Shown here piece after piece: positions 1 through 8,251 of a stretch of DNA of 64,000 nt; positions within the stretch are counted from its first letter, which is position 1, and every line of letters starts with the position of its first letter. A program made the translations under genes and the position numbers. The notes beneath the pieces were generated by a model. It searched no databases, was not told the DNA's origin, and saw only the letters and a list, made by a program, of their open reading frames with translations. Origin of the DNA: Streptomyces sp. NBC_00377 (GTDB lineage: Bacteria > Actinomycetota > Actinomycetes > Streptomycetales > Streptomycetaceae); the NCBI RefSeq assembly GCF_036075115.1, contig NZ_CP107958.1:6200001-6264000 (forward strand), read 5' to 3'.

Positions 1-33
1 CCGGCGAAGTGGCGCGGCCGGATCGGCCGCTGA
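1..33 (+). CDS. 3' end of an unidentified upstream gene (partial)
   Basis: The first frame reads PAKWRGRIGR followed by TGA at 31-33. A short inverted repeat follows and then the next gene on the same strand, so this is probably the C-terminal tail of a gene that begins outside the window. Ten residues are too few to assign a family, and an accidental open frame is possible. Confidence 0.3.
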   Translation, partial: PAKWRGRIGR

Positions 34-73
34 CCGCCCCGCACTCGCCGGTGACCGGAACGCGGCGGCTCGG

Positions 74-93
74 CGGGCGCCTCGTGGCGCCCG
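74..93 (+). terminator. Short perfect hairpin between genes
   Basis: CGGGCGCC, loop TCGT, GGCGCCCG: an 8-bp perfect stem with no U-tract. It lies between the upstream stop and the dGTPase start. Streptomyces terminators often lack the U run, so it could end the upstream transcript. Confidence 0.4.
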
Positions 94-123
94 ATTGTCA
101 CCGCTGCCGCTTACTGTCGAGAC

Positions 124-1407
124 ATGGAAGGCACCGCACACCTCGACACCGCCTATGACCCGACGTCAGTCGCCCGCTGGGCGCCTGAACCCGACAAACG
201 GCCGGGCCGGACCGCCTTCCAACGAGACCGTGCCCGCATCCTGCACTCCTCGGCGCTGAGAAGGCTCTCGGGCAAGACGCAGGTGGTGACGCCGGGCACC
301 CGCACCGACGCCTGGGACGCCACCCCCCGCACCCGCCTCACCCACTCCCTGGAGTGCGCCCAGGTGGGCCGCGAACTCGGCGCCGCCCTCGGCTGCGATC
401 CCGATCTGGTCGAGGCGTCCTGCCTCTCCCACGACCTCGGGCACCCCCCGTTCGGGCACAACGGCGAACAGGCGCTGAACGAGTTCGCGCGGGACTGCGG
501 CGGCTTCGAGGGCAACGCCCAGTCGCTGCGGCTCCTCACTCGCATCGAACCCAAGCGCTTCACCGCCGAGGGCTCCGTGGGCCTCAACCTCACCCGTGCC
601 ACCCTCGACGCCGCCACCAAGTACCCCTGGCCCCGAGGCGCCCACCCCGTCGACCCGGCATCCTCCAAGTTCGGCGTCTACGAGGACGACCGGCCCGTGT
701 TCGACTGGGTCCGTGAAACGGCCCCGGGCACGCGCACGTGCTTCGAGGCGCAGGTCATGGACTGGGCCGACGACGTGGCGTACTCGGTGCACGACGTCGA
801 GGACGGCCTGCACGCGGGGCACATCGACCCCAACTGCCTGCACGCCGAACCGGAGCGCCAGGAGATCTTCCGGGTCGCCGTCGGCCGCTACGTCCCGGGC
901 GGCACCGATCCGGCCGAACTCGCCGCCGCCCTCGACCGCCTCCAGGACCAGGACTGGTGGCCGCACGGCTACGACGGCACGGCGGCCGCCCAGGCCCGTC
1001 TGAAGGACGCCACCAGCCAGCTCATCGGCCGCTTCTGTCTGGCCGCCGAGGGCGCCACCCGCACGCGGTACGGCACCGGCCGCCTCACCCGCTACGACGC
1101 CGAGCTCGTCGTACCCGACGAGGCGCGCCTGGAGTGCGCGGTCCTCAAGGCTGTCGCCGACCGGTACGTCATGCAGCGCGCCGAACAGGAACGGCTGCGC
1201 GCCGACCAGCGCGTCGTCATCACCGAGCTCGCCGAGGCGCTCACCGCCCGCGCCCCCGACGGCCTGGACCCCCAGTTCCACGCCCTGTTCGAGCAGGCGG
1301 GCGACGACCGCGCCCGCAAGCGGGTGATCGTCGACCAGATCGCCTCCCTCACCGACGCCTCGGCCCGCTCGCTTCACAGCCGTCTGACGGGGCAGACGAG
1401 ACCCTGA
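124..1407 (+). CDS. dgt: Deoxyguanosinetriphosphate triphosphohydrolase-like protein
   Basis: Cytosolic HD-domain phosphohydrolase of 427 aa that cleaves dGTP (or other dNTPs) to the nucleoside and tripolyphosphate, adjusting nucleotide pools. The metal-binding signature is visible: a first histidine in RLTHSLE (His74) and the HD pair in SHDLGHPPFGHNGE (His103-Asp104), followed by WADDVAYSVHDVEDG around residue 220, which supplies the later metal Asp. The length suits the type-2 dNTPase family found in actinobacteria. The ATG at 124 is preceded by an AT-richer stretch (TTACTGT) that could be part of a promoter. It lies upstream of the flavoprotein gene and DNA primase, a nucleic-acid-metabolism setting. 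Nucleotide preference cannot be read from sequence. Confidence 0.93.
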   Translation: MEGTAHLDTAYDPTSVARWAPEPDKRPGRTAFQRDRARILHSSALRRLSGKTQVVTPGTRTDAWDATPRTRLTHSLECAQVGRELGAALGCDPDLVEASCLSHDLGHPPFGHNGEQALNEFARDCGGFEGNAQSLRLLTRIEPKRFTAEGSVGLNLTRATLDAATKYPWPRGAHPVDPASSKFGVYEDDRPVFDWVRETAPGTRTCFEAQVMDWADDVAYSVHDVEDGLHAGHIDPNCLHAEPERQEIFRVAVGRYVPGGTDPAELAAALDRLQDQDWWPHGYDGTAAAQARLKDATSQLIGRFCLAAEGATRTRYGTGRLTRYDAELVVPDEARLECAVLKAVADRYVMQRAEQERLRADQRVVITELAEALTARAPDGLDPQFHALFEQAGDDRARKRVIVDQIASLTDASARSLHSRLTGQTRP

Positions 1408-1552
1408 CGAGTGCGTACCGGGCGCGCCCGAGGTGCGTCCGAACGGGGCCCGAACGTGACCCAGCGTGCCCTGATCGGGCACGTCCCCCTTCCCCCATCA
1501 CGCTGCGTGCGGGACGCTCGCATGTGGCGGCACCCCTACGAGGAGGCATCAC

Positions 1553-2818
1553 GTGGTCGACGCGGATCAGACATTCGTCATCGTCGGAGGAGGCCTGGCC
1601 GGCGCCAAGGCGGCCGAGACGCTGAGGGCGGAGGGCTTCACCGGCCGCGTGATACTGATCTGCGACGAGCGCGACCACCCCTACGAGCGACCGCCCCTCT
1701 CCAAGGGCTTCCTGCTCGGCAAGGAGGCGCGGGACAGCGTCTTCGTGCACGAGCCGGCCTGGTACGCGCAGAACGACATCGAACTGCACCTGGGCCAGAC
1801 CGTCGACGCGATCGACCGCACCGCGAAGACGGTCCGCTTCGGCGACGACGGCACACTCGCCCACTACGACAAGCTGCTCCTGGCCACCGGCGCGGAGCCG
1901 CGCCGGCTCGACATCCCCGGCACCGACCTCGCCGGCGTGCACCATCTGCGCCGGCTCGCGCACGCCGAGCGCCTGAAGGGCGTCCTCGCCTCCCTCGGCC
2001 GGGACAACGGCCACCTGGTGATCGCCGGCGCCGGCTGGATCGGCCTGGAGATCGCGGCGGCGGCCCGCGAGTACGGCGCCGAGGTCACCGTCATCGAGCC
2101 GGAGCCCACCCCGCTGCACGGCGTCCTCGGCCCGGAGCTCGGGAGCGTCTTCGCCGACCTGCACCGCGAGCACGGCGTCCGCTTCCACTTCGGCGCCCGG
2201 CTCACCGAGATCGTCGGCCAGGACGGCATGGTCCTCGCCGTCCGCACCGACGACGGCGAGGAGCACCCGGCGCACGACGTCCTCGCCGCGATCGGCGCGG
2301 CCCCCCGGACAAGCCTCGCGGAGGCGGCGGGCCTCACCCTCGCCGACCGCGCGCACGGCGGCGGGATCGCGGTCGACGCCCGGCTGTGCACCTCCGACCC
2401 CGACATCCACGCGGCCGGCGACGTCGCGTCCTTCCCGCACGGCCTCTTCGACACCCGGCTGCGCGTCGAGCACTGGGCCAACGCCCTCAACGGCGGCCCG
2501 GCGGCCGCCCGCGCGATGCTCGGCAAGGAGGTCGCCTACGACCGCGTGCCCTACTTCTTCTCCGACCAGTACGACCTGGGCATGGAGTACAGCGGCTGGG
2601 CCCCGCCGGGGACGTACGACGAGGTGGTCATCCGGGGCGACGCCGGCAAGCGGGAGTTCGTCGCGTTCTGGCTGCACGAGGGCCGTGTCCTCGCCGGGAT
2701 GAACGTGAACGTGTGGGACGTCACAGAGCCGATCCAGAAGCTGATCCGCGCCCGGACCCCCGTGAACACGGACGCCCTGGCCGACCCGCACGTCCCCCTG
2801 GAGGGTCTCGCCCCGTAG
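1553..2818 (+). CDS. FAD-dependent ferredoxin/rubredoxin reductase-type oxidoreductase
   Basis: 421-aa two-dinucleotide-binding flavoprotein. An N-terminal FAD Rossmann motif (VIVGGGLAGAKAAE, residues 8-21) is followed by a central NAD(P)H motif (VIAGAGWIGLEIAAAA, near residue 160) and the second FAD contact HAAGDVASFP. The C-terminal segment with VEHWANALNGGPAAARAMLG and Y-FSDQYD matches the reductase C-terminal domain of rhodocoxin/putidaredoxin-reductase-like enzymes. It probably passes NAD(P)H electrons to a ferredoxin that serves a P450 or dioxygenase, but no partner is adjacent. The GTG at 1553 is chosen because GAGGAGG sits about 6 bases upstream. The 145-bp gap after dgt has no gene. 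Electron acceptor unknown. Confidence 0.9.
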   Translation: MVDADQTFVIVGGGLAGAKAAETLRAEGFTGRVILICDERDHPYERPPLSKGFLLGKEARDSVFVHEPAWYAQNDIELHLGQTVDAIDRTAKTVRFGDDGTLAHYDKLLLATGAEPRRLDIPGTDLAGVHHLRRLAHAERLKGVLASLGRDNGHLVIAGAGWIGLEIAAAAREYGAEVTVIEPEPTPLHGVLGPELGSVFADLHREHGVRFHFGARLTEIVGQDGMVLAVRTDDGEEHPAHDVLAAIGAAPRTSLAEAAGLTLADRAHGGGIAVDARLCTSDPDIHAAGDVASFPHGLFDTRLRVEHWANALNGGPAAARAMLGKEVAYDRVPYFFSDQYDLGMEYSGWAPPGTYDEVVIRGDAGKREFVAFWLHEGRVLAGMNVNVWDVTEPIQKLIRARTPVNTDALADPHVPLEGLAP

Positions 2819-2859
2819 CGCGCCCCTCGGGTGTCGGCGCGCCCCCGTAGAATCACCTC

Positions 2860-4755
2860 GTGGCAGGACGGATCAACGACGAGGACGTGAAGGCGGTACG
2901 GGACGCGGTCCCGATCGACGCCGTGGTGTCCGAGTACCTCCAGCTGCGCAACGCGGGCGGCGGCAACCTCAAGGGCCTCTGTCCGTTCCACGACGAGAAG
3001 TCGCCGTCCTTCCAGGTCAGCCCGAGCAAGGGACTCTTCCACTGCTTCGGCTGCCAGGAGGGCGGCGACACCATCTCGTTCGTGATGAAGGTAGACCACC
3101 TCACCTTCTCCGAGGTGGTCGAGCGGCTCGCCGCCCAGGCCGGCATCACCCTGCGCTACGAGGAGGGCGGCTACAACCCCGCCCACCAGCGCGGCGAACG
3201 CATCCGTCTCGTCGAGGCGCACAAGGTCGCCGCCGAGTGGTACGCGGAACAGCTCGCCACCGGGCCCGAGGCGGAGACCGGCCGGGTCTTCCTCGCCGAG
3301 CGCGGCTTCGACCAGGCCGCGGCCCTCCACTTCGGCGTCGGCTACAGCCCGCAGGGCTGGGACCACCTCACCCGTTTCCTGCGCGGCAAGGGCTTCACCG
3401 ACAAGGAGCTGCTGCTCTCCGGGCTTGCCCAGGAGGGGCGCCGCGGGCCCATCGACCGCTTCCGGGGCCGTCTGATGTGGCCCATCCGCGACATCGGCGG
3501 CGAGGTGGTCGGCTTCGGCGCGCGCAAGCTCTACGAGGCGGACAACGGGCCCAAGTACCTCAATACGCCCGACACCGCGATCTACAAGAAGTCCCAGGTG
3601 CTGTACGGCATCGACCTCGCCAAGCAGCACATCGCGAAGACCAGCCGGGCGGTCGTCGTCGAGGGCTACACCGACGTCATGGCCTGCCACCTGGCCGGTG
3701 TCACCACCGCCATCGCGACCTGCGGCACGGCCTTCGGCGGCGACCACATCAAGATCCTCCGCCGGCTGCTGATGGACAACGGCAGCGCCCGCGTCATCTT
3801 CACCTTCGACGGCGACGCGGCCGGCCAGAAGGCGGCCCTGCGCGCCTTCGAGGACGACCAGAAGTTCGCCGCCGAGACGTACATCGCCATCGCGCCGGAC
3901 AACATGGACCCCTGCGACCTGCGCCTGGCCAAGGGCGACGAGGCGGTCGCCGACCTGGTCGAACCCCGCACCCCCCTCTTCGAGTTCGCACTGCGCCAGA
4001 TCGTCGTCCGCTACGACCTCGACACCCCGGCCGGCCGCGCGGCCGCGCTCGACGAGGCCGCGCCCATCGTCGCCCGCATCAAGAACAGTGGCGCCCAGCA
4101 CGAGGTCGCCGTCCAGCTGGCCGGCATGCTCGGCATCCTGGACACCCAGTTCGTCGTCAAAAGGGTTGCCCAGCTGGCCCGTTGGGCCCGCGACCGAGGT
4201 GGCAAGGGTCCGGCGCCGGCCCGGGGCCCGCAGCCGTACGAGTCCGCCGCCCGGCCGCCGGGCGGCGGCCCCGCCCTCAACCTCCGCAACGCCGTCTACG
4301 CCACCGAACGCGAGCTGCTCAAGCTCGCCCTGCAACGCCCCGAGCTGGTCTCCCCGGCCTTCGACGCGTACGGGATCGACGAGTTCACCGCCGCCCCCTA
4401 CGCCGCCGTACGCCAGGCGATCCAGGACGCGGGCGGCGCCGAGTACGGCGTCAAGGACGGACAGGAGTACCTCGTCCGGGTCCGGGAGGCAGCACCCGAC
4501 GACGCGGTCCGGGCCATGGTGACCGAGCTGGCCGTCGAGGCGATCATGCGCCGCACGGTCGACGAGAACTACGCGGGCGAGCAGTTGGTGACGGTCCGTC
4601 GGCGGGCCGTGGCGCGCCGGCTCACCGATCTCCAGAGCACACTGACGCGTCTCGGCCACACGGACCCGGCCCAGTCGGCCGCCGTCCAGAACGAGATGAT
4701 GATCCTGACCAGGTACGACAGGGCGTTGCAGCACGAGGGCCCGTCCGCTCTCTGA
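2860..4755 (+). CDS. dnaG: DNA primase
   Basis: 631-aa replicative primase that makes RNA primers at the fork with DnaB helicase. Domains in order: CHC2 zinc finger (Cys41, His44, Cys62, Cys65 in LCPFH...HCFGC), DnaG catalytic N-domain, TOPRIM with the acidic EGYTDVM (about residue 268) and FTFDGDAAGQ (about 314), then a linker rich in Pro/Gly/Ala (about 450-475) and a C-terminal DnaB-interaction domain. The length is typical for actinobacterial DnaG. The GTG at 2860 gives the normal start (MAGRINDEDVKAVRDAV); the ribosome site is poor (AATCACCTC), common for this gene. The sigma factor follows 220 bp downstream on the same strand, echoing the dnaG-rpoD arrangement of bacterial macromolecular-synthesis operons. 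Confidence 0.97.
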   Translation: MAGRINDEDVKAVRDAVPIDAVVSEYLQLRNAGGGNLKGLCPFHDEKSPSFQVSPSKGLFHCFGCQEGGDTISFVMKVDHLTFSEVVERLAAQAGITLRYEEGGYNPAHQRGERIRLVEAHKVAAEWYAEQLATGPEAETGRVFLAERGFDQAAALHFGVGYSPQGWDHLTRFLRGKGFTDKELLLSGLAQEGRRGPIDRFRGRLMWPIRDIGGEVVGFGARKLYEADNGPKYLNTPDTAIYKKSQVLYGIDLAKQHIAKTSRAVVVEGYTDVMACHLAGVTTAIATCGTAFGGDHIKILRRLLMDNGSARVIFTFDGDAAGQKAALRAFEDDQKFAAETYIAIAPDNMDPCDLRLAKGDEAVADLVEPRTPLFEFALRQIVVRYDLDTPAGRAAALDEAAPIVARIKNSGAQHEVAVQLAGMLGILDTQFVVKRVAQLARWARDRGGKGPAPARGPQPYESAARPPGGGPALNLRNAVYATERELLKLALQRPELVSPAFDAYGIDEFTAAPYAAVRQAIQDAGGAEYGVKDGQEYLVRVREAAPDDAVRAMVTELAVEAIMRRTVDENYAGEQLVTVRRRAVARRLTDLQSTLTRLGHTDPAQSAAVQNEMMILTRYDRALQHEGPSAL

Positions 4756-4975
4756 GCCGCCGCCCGCGGCAGGGTAGCCGCGCGGTCACGGACCGGACGC
4801 AAAAAGTCGCCGCACGCCCCTCGTGGCGGCTGTGTGTCGTACTCCACACTGGGGTGCGGTGCCTGAGTCCTCGGAGCGCGGCCGATCCCGGAGGGACGCG
4901 GCGTGGCCGCCGACTCCGCCCCCCGAAGTACCGCTGCTGCTCACCTCAGCAGCGATCATCCTGGAGGTCGCCCCC

Positions 4976-6238
4976 GTGCAGACCCAGACCCTGACCCAGT
5001 CCGTCAGCACTGCCGAGAGTACGGCCGGTACCACCGGTACCAGTACGGCCGACGGCACCGAACCGGACGCCGAGGCCGACGTCCTGAACGCCGTCCCGCC
5101 GCAGAACCGTCCCGCGCACCACCCGGAGACCCGGACGGAGACAGCCGCGCCGCCAGACGCGGAAACGGACGCGGAGACGGACGCGGAGACGCAGAGCGAG
5201 CAGGAGTCCGAGCCGCCTGCCGAGGCCCTGCTGGACGCCCCCGAAGGCGCCTCCGAAGGAACCCCCGAGGACGTTCCGGAGCTCCTCCAGCCGCCGCGCG
5301 CCCGTCCCCGCGCCACCGACAGCGGCAGCCCCTCCTCCGACCTGTTCCGGCAGTACCTGCGGGAGATCGGCCGCATCCCGCTGCTCACCGCGGCCGAGGA
5401 GGTCGACCTGGCCCGCCGCGTGGAGGCCGGCCTGTTCGCCGAGGAGAAACTGAGCGGCGCGAGCGACCTGGACAGCCAACTGGCCCTCGACCTCGACCGG
5501 TTGGTCGTCCTGGGCCGGATGGCGAAGCGCCGCCTCATCGAGGCCAACCTGCGGCTCGTGGTCTCCGTCGCGAAACGGTACGTCGGGCGCGGGCTCACCA
5601 TGCTCGACCTCGTCCAGGAGGGCAACCTCGGCCTGATCCGGGCGGTCGAGAAGTTCGACTACGCCCGCGGCTACAAGTTCTCCACGTACGCCACCTGGTG
5701 GATCCGCCAGGCCATGTCCCGCGCGCTCGCCGACCAGGCCCGCACCATCCGCGTCCCGGTCCATGTCGTCGAACTCATCAACCGGGTCGTCCGCGTACAG
5801 CGCCGGATGCTCCAGGAACGCGGCTACGAGCCGACCGCCGAAGAGGTCGCCGCCCAGCTCGACCTGCTGCCGGAGCGCGTCGGCGAGGTCCTGCGCCTCG
5901 CCCAGGAACCGGTCTCCCTGCACGCCCCGGTGGGCGAGGAGGACGATGTGGCCCTCGGCGACCTCATCGAGGACGGCGACGCGGCCAGCCCCGTCGAGTC
6001 GGCGGCGTTCCTGCTGCTGCGCGAGCACCTCGAGGCCGTGCTCTCCACCCTCGGCGAACGCGAGCGGAAGGTCGTCCAGCTGCGCTACGGCCTGGCGGAC
6101 GGCCGGCCGCGCACCCTGGAGGAGATCGGCCGCATCTTCGGCGTGACGCGCGAGCGGATACGGCAGATCGAGTCCAAGACCCTCAACAAACTCCGCGACC
6201 ACGCCTTCGCGGACCAGCTCAGGGGCTACCTCGACTGA
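4976..6238 (+). CDS. hrdA: RNA polymerase sigma-70 factor, HrdA type
   Basis: 420-aa principal-family sigma factor. The GTG at 4976 (MQTQTLTQSVSTAES) has GGAG about 9 bases upstream; the frame stays open back to 4823, but that extension lacks a ribosome site. An acidic, Thr/Glu-rich N-terminal stretch (about 1-120) is followed by region 1.2 (DLFRQYLREIGRIPLLTAAE), region 2 with -10 recognition and melting residues (VQEGNLGLIRAVEKFDYARG, about 212; TYATWWIRQA), region 3, and region 4.2 helix-turn-helix TLEEIGRIFGVTRERIRQIE (about 380). In Streptomyces this position after dnaG is occupied by hrdA, a dispensable paralogue of HrdB; the assignment rests on synteny from memory plus the sequence. 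Another Hrd paralogue remains possible. Confidence 0.88.
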   Translation: MQTQTLTQSVSTAESTAGTTGTSTADGTEPDAEADVLNAVPPQNRPAHHPETRTETAAPPDAETDAETDAETQSEQESEPPAEALLDAPEGASEGTPEDVPELLQPPRARPRATDSGSPSSDLFRQYLREIGRIPLLTAAEEVDLARRVEAGLFAEEKLSGASDLDSQLALDLDRLVVLGRMAKRRLIEANLRLVVSVAKRYVGRGLTMLDLVQEGNLGLIRAVEKFDYARGYKFSTYATWWIRQAMSRALADQARTIRVPVHVVELINRVVRVQRRMLQERGYEPTAEEVAAQLDLLPERVGEVLRLAQEPVSLHAPVGEEDDVALGDLIEDGDAASPVESAAFLLLREHLEAVLSTLGERERKVVQLRYGLADGRPRTLEEIGRIFGVTRERIRQIESKTLNKLRDHAFADQLRGYLD

Positions 6239-6240
6239 GC

Positions 6241-6302
6241 GGGACCCCGACCGGGCGGAGCCGCTCGCCCTCACCCGATGCGAGCGGCCCCCGTCGGTCC
6301 CC
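6241..6302. terminator. Bidirectional terminator between converging genes
   Basis: GCCGCTCGC (6260-6268) pairs with GCGAGCGGC (6280-6288). Outer arms GGGACC..GAC and GTC..GGTCCC extend the stem. It sits between the sigma factor and the converging exporter gene. Confidence 0.6.
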
Positions 6303-6322
6303 GGCCGGATACCGTTCTCCCG

Positions 6323-8251
6323 TCAGTCGACCTCGGCCAGTGCCTCCGCGAACTGCGCCTTGTACAGGCGCGCGTAGGCCCCGTCGGCCGCGAGCAGGTC
6401 GGCGTGCGCCCCCTGCTCCACGATCGAGCCGTTCTCCATCACCAGGATCGTGTCGGCGTCCCGGATGGTCGACAGCCGGTGCGCGATGACGAACGACGTA
6501 CGCCCGTGCGCCAGTTTCGCCATCGCCTTCTGGATCAGCACCTCGGTCCGGGTGTCGACGGAACTGGTCGCCTCGTCCAGCACCAGGATCGTCGGGTCGG
6601 ACAGGAACGCCCGCGCGATGGTGATCAGCTGCTTCTCACCGGCGCTCACCCCGCTGCCCTCGTCGTCGATCACCGTGTCGTAGCCCTCGGGCAGGGTACG
6701 GACGAACCGGTCCGCGTGCGCGGCCCGCGCCGCCTCCTCGATCTCGCCCCGGGTGACCTCCCGCGACGCCCCGTACGCGATGTTCTCGGCGATGGTGCCG
6801 CCGAACAGCCAGGTGTCCTGGAGCACCATGCCGATCCCGGCACGCAGTTCGTCGCGGGACATCCGCGCTATGTCGACTCCGTCGAGGGTGATGCGCCCGG
6901 CGGAGACGTCGTAGAACCGCATGAGCAGGTTCACCAGCGTCGTCTTGCCGGCGCCCGTCGGACCGACGATGGCGACCGTGTGCCCGGGCTCCACCGTCAG
7001 GGACAGGTCCTCGATGAGCGGCCTCTCCGGGTCGTACCGGAAGGACACGCCCTCCAGCGCCACCCGCCCGTGCAGCTCCGCGGGCCGCTCGGCCGCGACC
7101 GGGTCCGCCTCCTGCTCCTCCGCGTCCAGGAGTTCGAAGACCCGCTCGGCCGAGGCGACGCCCGACTGCACCAGGTTCGCCATCGACGCGACCTGCGTCA
7201 GCGGCATCGAGAACTGGCGCGAGTACTGGATGAACGCCTGCACGTCACCGATGGACAGAGAACCCGAGGCGACCCGCAGTCCGCCGACCACCGCGACCAG
7301 CACGTAGTTGATGTTCGACACGAACATCATCAGCGGCTGCATCACCCCGCTGTTGAACTGGGCCTTGAACCCGGCCTCGTACAACGCGTCGTTCTGCTCG
7401 GCGAACTGCTGCGCCGACTCCTCCTGGCGCCCGAACACCTTCACCAGCGTGTGGCCGGTGTACATCTCCTCGATATGGGCGTTGAGCTTGCCGGTGGAGC
7501 GCCACTGCTGCACGAAATGCGGCTGCGACCGCTTGCCCACGCGCGTGGCGACGACCGCCGACAGCGGCACGGTGACGAGCGCGACCAGGGCCAGGATCCA
7601 CGACACCCAGAACATCATCACCAGCACACCGATGATGGTCAGCAGCGAGTTGATGAGCTGCCCCATCGACTGCTGGAGCGTCTGCCCGATGTTGTCGATG
7701 TCGTTCGTCGCGCGGGACAGCACCTCGCCGCGCTGACGCTTGTCGAAGTACGACAGCGGCAGCCGCGACAGCTTCGTCTGCACGTCCTCGCGCATCCGGA
7801 ACATCGTGCGGTTGACGGTCTTGTTGACCAGGCGCGTCGCCACGGCCATCAGCAGACCGGCGATCAGGAACACTCCCAGCGCGAACAGCAGGACGTTCCC
7901 CACCGCACCGAAGTCGATGCCCTTGCCGGGCGTGAAGTCGGTGCTCCTGAGCATGTCGGCGACGCTGCCGTCACCGCGTTCCCGCATCGAGTCGAGAACC
8001 TGCTCCTTGCTCGCCCCGGCCGGCATCTCGCGTCCGACGATGCCCGCGAAGACCAGGTCGGTGGCCTGGCCGAGGATCTTCGGCCCGACCACGCTGAGGC
8101 CGACGCTCAGCGTCACGCAGACCAGCATCGCGTACAGGGTGAACCGCTCCGGCTTGAACTGGGCGAGCAGCCGCCTGCCGGACACCTTGAAGTCCAGCGA
8201 ACGGTTCTCGGGACCGGTGCCGGCCATCATGCGCCCCATGGGCCCGGCCAT
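6323..8251 (-). CDS. ABC exporter subunit with the canonical ATPase site (heterodimer partner B)
   Basis: 642-aa type-I (MsbA/MdlB-like) exporter half: about six membrane helices then an ATPase domain. Walker A IVGPTGAGKTT, signature GVSAGEKQL and Walker B ILVLDEATSS with the catalytic Glu are present, followed by a switch His in VIAHRLST. The signature is a VSAGE variant of LSGGQ. The start is the ATG at 8251 (MAGPMGRMMAG), which overlaps the TGA of the upstream partner (ATGA), so the two are translationally coupled. A large insert of about 60 residues follows the first helix (residues about 75-130). Function: efflux of a lipid, drug or peptide; substrate unknown. Confidence 0.93.
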   Translation of the reverse strand: MAGPMGRMMAGTGPENRSLDFKVSGRRLLAQFKPERFTLYAMLVCVTLSVGLSVVGPKILGQATDLVFAGIVGREMPAGASKEQVLDSMRERGDGSVADMLRSTDFTPGKGIDFGAVGNVLLFALGVFLIAGLLMAVATRLVNKTVNRTMFRMREDVQTKLSRLPLSYFDKRQRGEVLSRATNDIDNIGQTLQQSMGQLINSLLTIIGVLVMMFWVSWILALVALVTVPLSAVVATRVGKRSQPHFVQQWRSTGKLNAHIEEMYTGHTLVKVFGRQEESAQQFAEQNDALYEAGFKAQFNSGVMQPLMMFVSNINYVLVAVVGGLRVASGSLSIGDVQAFIQYSRQFSMPLTQVASMANLVQSGVASAERVFELLDAEEQEADPVAAERPAELHGRVALEGVSFRYDPERPLIEDLSLTVEPGHTVAIVGPTGAGKTTLVNLLMRFYDVSAGRITLDGVDIARMSRDELRAGIGMVLQDTWLFGGTIAENIAYGASREVTRGEIEEAARAAHADRFVRTLPEGYDTVIDDEGSGVSAGEKQLITIARAFLSDPTILVLDEATSSVDTRTEVLIQKAMAKLAHGRTSFVIAHRLSTIRDADTILVMENGSIVEQGAHADLLAADGAYARLYKAQFAEALAEVD